Shown here: positions 11,022 through 21,468 of the stretch, piece by piece
Position numbering within the stretch: the stretch's first letter is position 1
Layout of the letters: every line of letters begins with the position of its first letter
Origin: Schistocerca nitens
Taxonomy: Eukaryota; Arthropoda; Insecta; Orthoptera; Acrididae
DNA: 64,000 nt
NCBI RefSeq assembly: GCF_023898315.1
Contig: NC_064619.1
Location: 298,444,150 to 298,508,149 of the forward strand
Direction: 5' to 3'
Made by a program: the position numbers and the translations under genes
Notes under the pieces: model-generated
Databases searched by the model: none
Told to the model about the DNA's origin: nothing
Seen by the model: the letters and a program-made list of their open reading frames with translations, nothing else

Positions 11022-11890
11022 ATTACTACATCTACATCTGTACGCCGCAAGCCAACTTATGGTATGTAGTGGAGGGTATTTTCTGTACTTTTGTTACTTA
11101 CACCCTTTCATGTTCCAGTCCCAAATGGTCTGCGGCAAGAACGACTATTGGTAAGCCTCCGTGCGAAGTCGATATCTCTCTAATTTTACATTCATGGCCG
11201 TTTCCCGAGATCTACGTAGGAGAGAGCAATATATTGGTTGACTCTCCTAGGAACGTACACCATCGGAATTTTAACAGCAAACCAAACCAAAACGCACAAC
11301 GGCTCTCTTGCAGCGTCTGCCTCTGGAGTTGGATGAGCGCCTCTATGACGTTTCTTTCGTTTATTAAACCAACTGTTGACGAAAAGCGCTACTCTTCTTC
11401 GGATTTCTCTAATTCTTCTGCCGATCCTATCTGATAGGGATCCCAGATGACGAGCAATATTCAAATATTTGTCGAATGAGCTTGTACGATATCTCTTTCG
11501 TGGATGGACTACACTTGATGAGGATTCTTCCGAAGAAGCTCGGTCTGGTATCTACGCTAGCTGTGATTCATCCACGAGCTCGTTCCATCTGAAATTGCTT
11601 CGTACGCATACGCTGGGATATTTAATAATGGACATGACTGGTTCCTGTGATTGTTCTGCAATCGGGAATTGATATAATAACGGGTCTTTCAGATAATGCG
11701 CAATACGTTAGATTTATATTGAGGTTTAAATACCAATGGCTGCACCAAACTTATATTCCAATAGATCCTCCTGCATTTCGATGTAACTTTCATAGTGAAT
11801 TCTGTGTATATAATAGCCTCATCCGCGAAAAGCCTCATGGAACACGGTGTCCACGTGAAATCTACCTGATTTCCAAATGCAACTGAAAAA
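11022..11890 (-). mobile_element. LINE 3' part (reverse-transcriptase C-terminus and tail)
   Basis: Read on the minus strand, this runs from a degraded reverse-transcriptase thumb and C-terminal region (blocks such as LGSLSDRIGRRIREIRRR and VALFVNSWFNKRKK within 11192-11464) to a 3' end near 11022 with GATGTAGATGTAG repeats. Frameshifts and stops make it dead, and the 5' part is absent, as is usual for 5'-truncated LINEs. The same family gives fragments at 21395-21470, 28155-28330, 35855-35985 and 61060-62165. Confidence 0.75.
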
Positions 11891-12039
11891 CTATTAGCCA
11901 TATATATTTGTAGTTTGCGGCATCATGTAATTTAACACAAAAAGTTTCGTACAAAAAATTAATCCACTTCTACATGGACTCCACTCGTAACCCGTAAAAT
12001 GTTTAGATGATACTCTATCCCAATCCACGTGTGCACAGG

Positions 12040-12895
12040 AGTTCTAAGCTATTCTTCTGCGGAGTTTGCCAACGTCACGTATAGGCGAGGCATACATAAC
12101 TTCTTCCATATAAACTCACAGGATGAAATCCAGGCAGGTTATGACCGGAGAGCGTGGTAGCCACTTGGTTGGGAGCAATGTGTGAGACTGCCACTGGCGA
12201 CAGTTCCGAGCTCACACGGCCTATCCATCGCTGTGGAAATGTTCTGACCAGGAAGTCACTAATACGTAGATTCCAGTGCGGTGGCGCACCATCCCGCTGG
12301 AAGGGGAAGAATCTGAGTGACAGCAAATTGCTCAACCACGTCCATATAAACGATTCCTGTTTTCTATGAAGAAAAATGGTCCAACTATGCTATCTTGCAC
12401 CAGCACACACACCACACACCAACCACTCCCATTCTCGCTGTCTCAGTCATCTTCCCGAAAACTGTGGGAATTTTCAAAACTCCATATGCGAATGTTGTGG
12501 CGATTAAACTTCTGACGTATATGGAAGGCAGCTTCGTCAGACGTTTCCTAGACAATTGCGGTTTTGTCCGATCCAATTCAACATCTCAACAGCAAATTTG
12601 TGGCGAAGCTGCAAGTCGTTTAGTTTCAATGCCTGCACAATTACAACTTTGCAAGTACGTAAGCGAAATCATTTATGCAGTACCTTGTGAAGTGTTGAGA
12701 TGCTCGTTTTCTGCCATAACCTGACTGTATGTTTACACTCCTAGTGGCTAGGAACTTGTCACACCGAACCTTAATCGCCTTAACTTCTGGTGGCTCTCTT
12801 TGAAATTCGTTTCGGAAATTCTTTTGGACAGCAATGGGTGATTTCGTTTCCGCATACCACGCCACGCATTGTGGGTTATCTCCTGAGATGTCATC
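12040..12895 (-). pseudogene. Mariner-superfamily transposase with N-terminal helix-turn-helix, broken
   Basis: On the minus strand the N-terminal part (about 12865-12700) reads AWYAETKSPIAVQKNFRNEF, a helix-turn-helix block seen in insect mariner-like transposases. Further on, near 12310, FQRDGAPPHWNLRISDFL followed by QRWIGR corresponds to the region of the second catalytic Asp. The blocks are in different frames, so the gene is dead. The third catalytic region is not clear. No flanking inverted repeats were identified. Confidence 0.72.
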
Positions 12896-13079
12896 ATTTT
12901 TTATTAATCATCTGAAACCAGATAAATGAAGTCGTTTGGGAAAAAAATCTATTCGAGACTTTCTGTTGCTTTTTTTGAGCACCCTTCATATTATGAAAAG
13001 CAATGATCCAGTAATACTCACTTGGAGTGCGCCCGAAGTTACTTTCATGTTTGAAAATTTCTCTATGTTAAGAATGACA

Positions 13080-13276
13080 TTCCGGCCGCGGTGGCCGAGC
13101 GGTTCTAGGCGCTTCAGTCCGGAACCACGCGACACGCGACTGCTACTGTCGCAGGTTCGAATCCTGCCTCGGGCATGGATGTGTGATGTCCTTAGGTTAG
13201 TTAGGTTTAAGTAGTTCTAAGTTCTAGGGGACTGTTGACCTCAGATGTTAAGTCCCATAGTGCTCCGAGCCATTTG

Positions 13277-13308
<32 letters not shown>

Positions 13309-13309
13309 G
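13080..13309 (+). mobile_element. SINE, class-II tRNA-headed, full length, with long poly(T) tail
   Basis: Begins with a Ser/Leu-type tRNA-like head: A-box region TGGCCGAGCGGTTCTAGGCG near 13091 and B-box GGTTCGAATCC near 13155. The body holds CCTTAGGTTAGTTAGG and ends CCATTTGAAC plus 29 T residues (13280-13308). A perfect 10-bp TSD AAGAATGACA is at 13070-13079 and 13310-13319. It is the best reference copy for the family that recurs about a dozen times here. Transcription would be by RNA polymerase III from the internal boxes. Confidence 0.93.
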
Positions 13310-13439
13310 AAGAATGACAAACTATGTTTTGACCGTGCACGCACTGGCGTACTGACTGAAAAAGATCTGCCCTCCTCGACCGATGTCGGTCGTCAGTGGA
13401 ACAGCCCGATGTCGGTGCCACCCTGTCTGCCCCCTTAGG

Positions 13440-13672
13440 TGAGTACTCAGCACGTCTGACTGCCAAGAAGCGGGCCCGGGTTCAGTTCCCTGCCGGGTCG
13501 GATATTTTCTCCGCTGGGGAACTTATTGTTGTATTGTCCTCATCAGTATTTCAATATCATCGACACGCAAGTCGCCGGATGTGGCGTCAGTTGATAAGAT
13601 TTACAACTCGGCGGCCGAACTTCCCCTGGTGGGGACTCCCGGCCACCAGTGCCATAATGTCATTTCATTTAA
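13440..13672 (+). mobile_element. SINE with tRNA-like head and body shared with the 5S SINE
   Basis: A tRNA-like head (CACGTCTGACTGCCAAGAAG, then GGGTTCAGTTCCC as B-box) is followed by GGATATTTTCTCCGCTGGGG and a body containing CGCAAGTCGCCGGATGTGGC, ending near CATTTCATTT. The body block CAAGTCGCC...AAGTGGCGTC reappears in the 5S-headed elements at 13681-13871 and 50832-51246, so different polymerase-III heads use related tails. The start is uncertain by some tens of bases. Confidence 0.7.
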
Positions 13673-13680
13673 TGACGCCA

Positions 13681-13871
13681 ACAGCCTTGCAACGTTCGTA
13701 ACACCGGTTCTTGCCCGATCAACGAAGCTAAGCGACATTGGGCCCGGCTATAGCTTGGATGGGTGACCATTCGGGGAAAACTGGGTACCGTTGGTTTCAC
13801 AGGCATCCAAGTCGCCTAAGTGGCGTCCAATTGAAAGACTTGCAGGAGTCCGTGGTGCCACACGACATTTA
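13681..13871 (+). mobile_element. 5S rRNA-derived SINE
   Basis: 13701-13777 closely resembles eukaryotic 5S rRNA: ACACCGGTTC, CCCGATCAACGAAGCTAAGC (box A region) and CTTGGATGGGTGACC (box C region) occur in the correct order and spacing. The remainder (from about 13800) is a non-5S body containing CCAAGTCGCCTAAGTGGCGT, ending CACGACATTTACTTTA. This is a SINE with a 5S-type internal promoter and not a 5S gene, because the 3' end of 5S is replaced by the body. Confidence 0.82.
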
Positions 13872-13979
13872 CTTTACTTTATTTCAGTGCCACCGTCACC
13901 GCAGCCTAAGTGAAGGCCTGCCAGTCTACCTCCAGCAGACGCCTGTCGCGCTGCACGTGTCGCCGTGTCACTCATATCC

Positions 13980-14555
13980 CCGCCGCGCCTACGGCTGAAG
14001 CCAAGGCCGCGGCGGCGATAGCAGAGCAGCGGGCGCGGTTCGGCGCAGCGCGTGGTTGCTTCCGAAAATTAGCCCCACTTGCCGGCTCAAAAGCGGGCAC
14101 GGTCTCAGGGAATGCCTCGCTATTTCAGACTTCGTTTACACCGACACGCCGAATTTAGGCTACACATAAACCCATTTCTTTGCGTGTCAGCTGACGCGCA
14201 GGAAAGAAAACGCCGATCCCTCCCACACAACTCTGGTAGCAGGGCGAATAAACACATCTACGAAAAGATTGCCGCGCGTGGGAGTGGTCCCACGTTTAAC
14301 GGCGGTCGCCGTAGATATTGGAGAGTATGGCTTTGTTTGAATGCCACCTTGTCCGCTGCCCTAACCTCCACGGACTGCAAACAAATCGGACAGGGAACGG
14401 CGTTTTTGCCACTCGCCCACAGCGCGTGCCCGTTTGCGAGAACACGAGCCGGCCAAACAGTACCGCACAGAGCGGCCGTCTCGGAGAATGCGGATGTTTA
14501 CTACGCCCACAGCCGGTCACATGTGCCACCATGTTTCCGATTGTTTACGGCCGCT
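13980..14555. other. Moderately GC-rich, no gene recognised
   Basis: Holds long overlapping open frames on both strands (e.g. plus 14079-14609), but the predicted peptides lack domains and the frames mutually overlap, which fits base composition better than coding. Confidence 0.35.
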
Positions 14556-14566
14556 TGTTTACTTGG

Positions 14567-14793
14567 TGGTGGTTGGTGTTTAACGTCCCGTCGACAACGG
14601 GGTCATTAGAGACGGAGGGAAGGATTGGGAAGGAAATCAGCCGTGCCCTTTCAAAGGAACCATCCCGGCATTTGCCTGAAACGATTTAGGGAAATCACGG
14701 AAAACCTAAATCAGGATGGCTGGAGACGGGATTGAACCGTCGTCCTCCCGAATGCGAGTCCAGTGTGCTAACCACTGCGCCACCTCGCTCGGT
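14567..14793 (-). mobile_element. SINE, tRNA-Ala-like head, intact with TSD
   Basis: Minus strand from 14793: CCGAGCGAGGTGGCGCAGTG, then GGACTCGCATTCGGGAGG (anticodon-loop region) and a B-box-like GGTTCAATCCC, a conserved body, and a 3' end with TTAAACACCAACCACCACC. A perfect 12-bp duplication TTGTTTACTTGG is at 14555-14566 and 14794-14805. It is the reference copy for the family also at 4980, 26342, 29191 and 57190. Confidence 0.92.
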
Positions 14794-14805
14794 TTGTTTA
14801 CTTGG

Positions 14806-15607
14806 GAGCTGGATGCTCAATCTGCGGGACTGCCACGTGTGACACTTCTGAGCTCACAACTTGCAGTTTCGTAGACGCTTACAATTCCATTCCTCTACAA
14901 CTGCACTTTCCGAGCAAGTTCGAACAGTTATATAATATCCTTCTTCTTTCCTTAAGCGTTAGGAATCTGCCTGCTACGTCGTATTGTTCAGTGCCTCTAC
15001 TGTCTGTGGTCGGTTTCTATTTGATCTCTCCACCACCTCTTTCTCGCTCTCCCAATTGAAATTTTCGTTTTGGTCGATGATTCATTATTAGTTTAGCCAT
15101 TGTTCTCTCATTCGTTCTTGTGCCATTGTCTCTCGATTTATTTTTGTTCTCCCGGATTTGTTCCTTTATCCTTTTATCCCGTTTATCTGTTGTATTCCTC
15201 GTCATATCAAATAATTTGTAGGCAACTGCTCGTGTTAACAGACTCGTATTTTTCGTTCACTTCCAGCTGTTATTGTTCAGGCCTCACTTCCATTAAGTGC
15301 ATATGTTAGTGCTTTTGGTTTGTAAAACTTTGTTGCCATTAAGCCTCCATCTTTTTACTGAGTTATCTGTATATGGTCCCATTAATATACTTGACACTGC
15401 ATATTAATAGAATATTCTACTCACTGAATACACATGCGTCTTCTGCATTTACACGAGCACTAATGGTTTCGGATAACCGACCGCACATCCTCCCTCACTG
15501 CCTCATACATGCTGAATTCCCGCAAAAATTTCGGTGGTTGTTCAGTTGCATTTTCTGATTATTCCGGTATCAGAGACCCATAGCCTCGGGTGACTCGTTG
15601 TAGAGTA
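14806..15607. other. No recognisable feature; T-rich
   Basis: Pyrimidine-rich sequence with many TTC/TCT runs. Short open frames are compositional. Confidence 0.35.
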
Positions 15608-15920
15608 CAATTTCGGAACAAAAATAGTCTTGCATGCGATGTTATTTTACATTAATGACGCGTTTCACTCTTTTGGGGCATCATCAGATTGTGTAAAAGT
15701 AGCTGCATATGTAACTTACCCGTCATAAAGCCATATAAAATGGAAGCAACAGTAACTGGATATGTTTGCGCCCATTATCCTTTTTATATGGCTTTGTAAC
15801 GTATGGGTTACACATCCAGCTACTTTTACACAACCTGACAATGCCCGGGGTGAAACGTATCACTGATATTAAATAACTTCGCAATTAAGAGTTTTTTTAT
15901 TCTGAAATAATTCGAAATTA
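15608..15920. mobile_element. Foldback element with hammerhead-like motif
   Basis: The left arm (15608-15740) and right arm (15782-15920) are inverted copies, e.g. GTGTAAAAGTAGCTG near 15694 against CAGCTACTTTTACAC near 15818, and CCATATAAAA against TTTTTATATGG. Each arm carries a hammerhead-like core in outward opposite orientation; the left one is canonical and the right one (CTGACAA, TGCCC/GGGGT, GAAAC) is decayed. No protein is encoded. Confidence 0.78.
15654..15690 (-). ncRNA. Hammerhead-ribozyme-like core
   Basis: On the minus strand: AAT, CTGATGA, a stem-loop from TGCCCC, GAAA, the palindrome CGCG, then UC and ATT. The flanking AAT/ATT can form a short stem I, and ACGCGU is self-complementary, which fits small hammerheads that act as dimers. 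Stem II is partly mutated (GCCCC against GAGT), so activity is uncertain. Confidence 0.5.
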
Positions 15921-16198
15921 GTTGCTGTAGCACCCTGCCACAATGGAGTGGAAAAAATTTACAATTAGGATTTATTCAGGTTTGTTTATTTTAAAATAGT
16001 TTCACAACAGTGAAAAAGTCTCTAAAACGTACGAAAGTAATGTTGTTGGTGCCGCTGCGAGAACAGCTGAGCAAAGCACCGTTGTGCCGCTCTACCATTG
16101 CATTCAGTGAAGCCATACCTGAGGTGCCCATTAGCCTAGTCTCCATCAGCAGATCTGTCAATACTGCTGCGCATCACTGTCAACGTACGCCTAACAAA

Positions 16199-16394
16199 TG
16201 GTTCAAATGGCTCTGAGCACTATGGGACTCAACTGCTGAGGTCATTAGTCCCCTAGAACTTAGAACTAGTTAAACCTAACTAACCTAAGGACATCACACA
16301 CATCCATGCCCGAGGCAGGATTCGAACCTGCGACCGTAGCGGTCTCGCGGTTCCAGACTGCAGCGCCAGAACCGCGCGGCCACTTCGGCCGGCA
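16199..16394 (-). mobile_element. SINE, class-II tRNA-headed, with 13-bp TSD
   Basis: Minus-strand copy of the family typified at 13080: B-box GGTTCGAATCC in reverse near 16318, tail end GCCATTTGAACC at the left. A perfect 13-bp TSD TACGCCTAACAAA occurs at 16186-16198 and 16395-16407. The head ends CCGGCCGAAGTGGCC at the right edge, so this copy is full length. Confidence 0.93.
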
Positions 16395-16407
16395 TACGCC
16401 TAACAAA

Positions 16408-18041
16408 GCCGGAAAAACAAACCCGAGACACAACCGAGCAGTACTGAACGCAAGCTTCAGGGCAAAGAGTAAAAGTTGACTTACGACTGACCCGCGCTTA
16501 TTGGGAATTCAGTGTTGATGTGCAACATTCGCAAGCCCCGAGCACGGAGGAGATTCGGCAATTTATATCGACTTCGTCGCAACGCGCATCCTAAGAGAGT
16601 CGCAACCATATTACAAGATCCAATCTCATGAGATTACGAGCCATCTGTTTCTTTAATGTAAAAGTAATCGCGACTAGTTACCAAAACTACTGATGATCCT
16701 CCAAACACGACTGAGCCTGAAAACCGATGAAATTGCAGGTACTTGCAGGCAGAATGGTGAGTCAACAAACAGTATGAACTGATTTAGTGAAACTAACGAA
16801 AGTGCGGACGAAAATGTGCTGACACAAATTTGAATCCACCTCCTCTTGAATACCAATCCATTTCGTTAACGAATGTGCCGCTTTGTCGTGGGGCATAGTG
16901 TGCAGGTCAACTTAACATTCCGATACCGGATTTCGGCTTCGTCCCTAGATGCACTGCCATTGTGGCATAAGACCTCATATACGTGCAAACGGAAAGAGAA
17001 CAGAACGATGACAACAGTTTTTTGCGTCTATGTTATTTTTTGGGGCGTAGCTCATGGTGATCGATCTGTAGCGCAGCCCGAAATACATAGATTAGGTCGA
17101 AAGATAACAATCTGGTTGTGAATTTGCGAATGTGTGAATATGAAATCTCAGCTGATTTGTAGTGTTGCCTGAGGTCTAGGTTTAAGTTGGAAGGTGACTG
17201 ATTGCGTGTGTGGAGCGGTATCGAACTCTTCAGTTATTCCTACCGTGTGGTTCCGGCTGTCCCTGAGGCCCACCCCCAGCCACAGCCACTTACCTGCGGG
17301 GCCGGGCAGGCAGCGCATCAATCAGCCACCCGCTCAGCCTCCGTCACCGTTGCTGCTGCTGCCGCCCTTATTGATCAGGCGCACCTGCACGCGACACCGC
17401 GACCAACCCCGAAATCCCACACGCATAGCGCCCGCCTCTTTGCCAGTATACCGTCGGGTGCTTCTCTAGCGTGTGAAGTGAGCGGAGAAGCAGAGGCATC
17501 ACGTTCTTTACTAATAGCCAAGAATAGTTGTCGATTCCTTTAGTAAAATAAAGATTCAGATGTCTTTCAGCACAATGGATTTCCATCATTAATGTATTGG
17601 AGCAATTACAGATTCGTATGGCCCGAAGTACCATATTATCTTCAGAGAAGCTGTTGTTTCAATCAACGACTTGCAGCGCTAGCTGGACTTGTAAAAAGAA
17701 TCGAATCTTCCTGCCACGAATTACTGCCGCGTCTGAATATCTTAATTTCTTCACTATTTTCTCCGCGTGAAGTTGCATACGGACGACTACGTTGGATCAA
17801 CTGCGAGACTAAACCCTAACAGTCTGCACTCGGTGCTTCGATTATTACTGGAAAGAAGGCCTGTTTACCTCATGTTTTCAGGCGACATCCAGTTGCCCGC
17901 AATTAAATTCTTCTACCAAAGTCGCGGCTTCTACCACAGCTACTTTAGCCATTGAAAGTAAGTGTAGTCAGCGGGATCGTTACTATTGCCACTTCAATAA
18001 TATTCAAAGTTTTTGGTACAAGGAAAACTAATGCTACCTCA
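16408..18041. other. No gene recognised
   Basis: Mixed-composition sequence. A weak hammerhead-like string (CTGATGA near 16691, GAAA near 16720) lacks a convincing stem II. A GC-richer patch at 17230-17470 has open frames without domains. Confidence 0.35.
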
Positions 18042-18827
18042 CACTGACGTGACAGAAACCACGGGATACCTCCTAATATCGTGCCGGAACTCCTCGATGT
18101 ATCACGGACTCTACAAGTCGTTGGAAGGCCCCAACAGTAATACTGAGCCATGCTGCCTCTACAGACGTCCATAATTGCGAAAGTGTTACCGGTGTAGGAT
18201 TTTGTGCACAAACTTACCTCTAGATTATGCCCCGTAAATGTTTGATGGGATTCATGTCGGGCGATCTGGCTGGCCACATCATTCGCTCGAACTGTCCAGA
18301 ATGTTATCCAAACCAATCGCAAAGAACTGTGGCACGGTGACATTGCGCATTGTCATCCATAAAAATTCCACAGTTTCATGGACACATGAAGTCCATGAAT
18401 GGCTGCAAATGGTCTCCAATTATCGAACACAACAATTTCCAGTGGATGATCGGTTCAATTGGACCAGACGTCCCAGTCCCTTTCGTGTAAACACAGCCTA
18501 TACTAATTCACAGCGATCCCCAACTTGCACAGTGCCTTGTTGACAACTGGGGTCCATGGCTTCGTGGAGTCTGCGCCACACACGAACCCTAACATCAGCT
18601 CTTACGAACTGCAATCGTGACTCATCTGACCAGCCCACAGCTTTCCAGTCGTCTAGAGTCCAACCGACAGGGTCACACGTCTAGGAGAGGCGCTGCAGGC
18701 GATGTCGTGCTGTTAGCATAGGCACTCGCGGCAGTCGTCTGCTGCCATAGCCCATTAACGCCAAATTTCACCGCACTGTCCTAACGGATAGGTTCGTCGT
18801 ACGTCCCACACCGATTTCTGCTGTTAA

Positions 18828-20644
18828 CCCATTAAGTACCAGTGTCCTATTTTGAGGACAGAGCATATATTTATTTATAAATACACAATAAATTGTTAAT
18901 TTGCAACTATTACTGTTCTACGTCATTTGTTGATGCTTTTTATAACAAATGTATGCTTACAGGAAATTAAAAGCAATAAATCCTACCATTAATTGATTAT
19001 TGAATACTAAGGAACACTTTTCGTTATTACAGGTATTTACTTTATCGACAATTTAGTAATATTTGAAATATGTGGCAAAGATCTTTTTGTGATTATTTAT
19101 AGTCAACAATGTGCCTTTTAAACTACTTGCATTGTTAGCTCAACTGGAGTTATATTCACTGTTTTCCATTGTTATAAAATTTGGTGTACTCGAAATAGGA
19201 CACTGGGACTTGGTGTTATCATTTCAGTTATTTGTATTGCTGCACGTTCGAATATGAAACTCTGCTACTGCTGATGTATTTTATTTTTAGAACGTGGTAG
19301 TTTTACCAGATTTTTGTTGCTGAGGTAAGTAACGACCCCTCTTTTGTATATATATATCCCAAGTGTCCAGAAGTAAATCGAAGAAGAGACGTCTTACTCA
19401 TGAGAAAATCAATTGGAAAAAAGACACCTCCAGGTTATACAAAGCTGTCTCAAACTAGTGAGCACTACATCAGCACAAAGAGAGAGGAACTGAAGGAACA
19501 ACTTTCTTCCTTGACTCCGAAGGAGATGTTAACTGATGAACGAAAACATATACGAGTTCATAGTGAAAGAAACTGTGAGATGTGCAGTAAATATGAAGAA
19601 TATGCAGGATTTTAGCCTCACAGCTGAAGAAGTGAAGGTCTTTGTTGGATTTCTTCCTTTTGCTGGCTACCATAAGCTCCCTGCTGAAAAGCTATATTGG
19701 TCTGAAGATGAAGATACTGGCATACCGATTATAAAGACAGCTATTACAAAGAATAAATATCAGAAGTTGAAAACATTGCTTCATTTTCAAGATAATGACT
19801 TAGCCAATGAAAACAAACACGATCGCGGATTCGAAATGAGACTTCTCTTGAAAATGATAAATGAATCTTTTCAAAAATTTGGAATATTTGAGGAAAATTT
19901 GTCAACTGACGAAATGATAGTCAAATACTATGGACGAAGCTGGCTGAAACAGTTTATCCGCGGCAAGTAAGAAGACACAAGTGCAACAACCTGCCGTTTT
20001 GAAGTCATATAACGCGTTCATGGGAGGTGTTGACCACCATGACTGGTTAGTTGGAAAATATACGACGGTAATTAGAGGGAAAAAATGGTGCTGGGTCTTA
20101 TTTACACGTATGCTGAAAATGGCCCTCGTAAATGCCTGGCTCTTCTACAGACTAGTACATGAGAAAAATGCACTCGATTTACTGGATTTCAGACATGCCG
20201 TTACAGTTACATACCTGAAATTGGACACTGGAAGACCGAATATTGGACGTCCAATGGAATACACATCAAGTCAGTTGAGAGTGATACCAGACATCAGGTT
20301 TGATGGAATTGGTCATATGATTGACAAAAGAAGCACGCATAGATGATGTGTAAGAGCTAAATGCAACGGGAAACCAAAAACATACTGTGTTAAATGCCGT
20401 GTGACACTGTGTGTGAAGTGTTTTGTTCCATTTCACAAGAAATAAATAGTTAAGACTTGAATACAGTTTAGTATGCTATACGATACTGTTAGATCCCAGC
20501 GACCTATTTTGAGGACGGCTATTATATCAGCATGTATAAATATTCTTTGGCTATTTTTGTACTTATTGTGGTTCATACCCTATCTACATTATAATTTAGG
20601 AATAAAAAATTCAATTTAAAAAAATTAATTTTGGACTTAATGGG
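18828..20644 (+). mobile_element. piggyBac-like transposon, internally deleted
   Basis: The ends read CCCATTAAGTACC at the left and GGACTTAATGGG at the right, forming terminal inverted repeats. They are flanked by TTAA at 18824-18827 and 20645-20648, the hallmark target site of piggyBac. Subterminal copies of CCTATTTTGAGGAC occur near 18847 and 20499, with a reverse-oriented relative near 19190. The interior encodes a piggyBac transposase lacking its middle, so it is non-autonomous. It inserted inside a Tc1 element. Confidence 0.93.
19536..20447 (+). pseudogene. piggyBac-like transposase with internal deletion and nonsense codon
   Basis: Two open segments are recognisable. 19536-19970 holds the N-terminal domain and ends in STDEMIVKYYGRSWLKQFIRGK-like sequence, i.e. 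the first catalytic Asp block (STDEM) and then a stop. 19981-20346 resumes with YNAFMGGVDHHDWLVGKY, the late catalytic Asp block. The intervening region with the second catalytic Asp is missing, relative to normal piggyBac enzymes. After an in-frame TGA (20344-20346), a cysteine-rich zinc-binding tail continues (C-x2-C pairs, 20347-20447). The enzyme would normally excise and insert elements at TTAA; this copy cannot. Confidence 0.92.
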
Positions 20645-21044
20645 TTAATTTACACACTGTTGCTTATCTGTTAGCACTGACAGCGCTAAGCAAACGCCGC
20701 TGCCTCGGTTGTTAAGTGAAGGGCATCGGCTACTGCGTTGTCCGTGGTGAGAGGTAATGCCCGAATTTGGTATTCTCGGCACACTCTTGACACTGTGGAT
20801 CTCGGGATATTGAATTCCCTAACGATTTCCAAAATGGACCCATATGACTAGCTCCACCTGTCATTCCGAGTCCTGTCAATTTCCGTCGTGCGGCCATTAT
20901 GACGTCGGAAACCTTTTATCAGGAACTATCTGAGCACTAATAACAGCCCCGCCTGTGCACTGCCCTTTTATACTTTGTGTACGCGATGCTACTATTATCT
21001 GTATAGGTCCAAATCGCTATCCCATGACGTTGGTCACCTCAGTG

Positions 21045-21394
21045 CATTTGTCCATCCAATTGTGTAAAGTACGGAAACTAATATCTGGCGACACGAGAAA
21101 ATCAATGCTGCGTGGGACACAGTAAAAATCAGCAGGGTAATGTTACAATTACAATGTCTAGTCACAATATCCAGCACTGCAACTGTTATACCTAATATCG
21201 CTGTCTTATGTTGGGAGTCAATATCACGTCAAAAGTTGTCCGTAGCACTTTAACATTTATTTCAATTATGACAACAAAACCGTAACTCGTTCGCACGATA
21301 ACGAGTTACGTATTAACGTTACGGACCACCAAACTAGACTGCTTAATGATCACACCTAAAAGTTTCTCACTCTCAGGGCAATATAGTAATACCA
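21045..21394. other. No recognisable feature
   Basis: AT-rich intervening sequence between the Tc1/piggyBac nest and a LINE 3' end. Confidence 0.35.
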
Positions 21395-21468
21395 AAAGTA
21401 CCCTCCGCAACACACCGTCAATTGACTTGTGGAACAGAGATGCAGATGCAGATGCAGATGCAGATGTA
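21395..21468 (+). mobile_element. LINE 3' terminus with (GATGCA)n tail
   Basis: ACCCTCCGCAACACACCGTC followed by GTGGAACAGA and four to five GATGCA units matches the 3' end of the LINE whose minus-strand copy ends at 11022. Only the last part of the element is present, as expected from 5' truncation. Confidence 0.65.

Larger units (their letters stand above)
18060..20897 (-). pseudogene. Tc1-like transposase, interrupted and decayed
   Basis: The minus-strand start codon lies at 20895-20897. The first part (20897-20649) encodes the N-terminal DNA-binding region and is then interrupted by piggyBac (18828-20644). The catalytic and C-terminal parts continue at 18823-18060 with stops and frame changes. 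The aligned copy at 59845-60880 supports this layout. It is non-functional. Confidence 0.78.
18042..21044 (-). mobile_element. Tc1-like transposon split by a piggyBac insertion
   Basis: The outer ends are inverted repeats of the CACTGANGTGAC type (CACTGACGTGAC at 18042; GTCACCTCAGTG ending at 21044). Removing the piggyBac element and one TTAA leaves about 1.18 kb, the normal length for Tc1. It belongs to the same family as 59702-60899, which has the same end repeats and the same start region. The flanking TA dinucleotides have mutated to CA. Confidence 0.85.

Noticed and set aside
13130..13170. Many tRNA-like B-boxes (GGTTCGAATCC) suggesting a tRNA cluster
   Set aside because: All occur at the same position in copies of one SINE family with TSDs.
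14079..14609. 176-codon plus frame as a gene
   Set aside because: Runs into a SINE at 14567, overlaps other long frames in a GC-rich patch, and has no recognisable domain.
16690..16735. Additional hammerhead-like string
   Set aside because: CTGATGA and GAAA are present but no stem II pairs and the region after GAAA has no palindrome plus U-H.
21439..21468. Short direct repeats resembling a CRISPR array
   Set aside because: They are GATGCA units without spacers at a LINE 3' end; the organism is eukaryotic.
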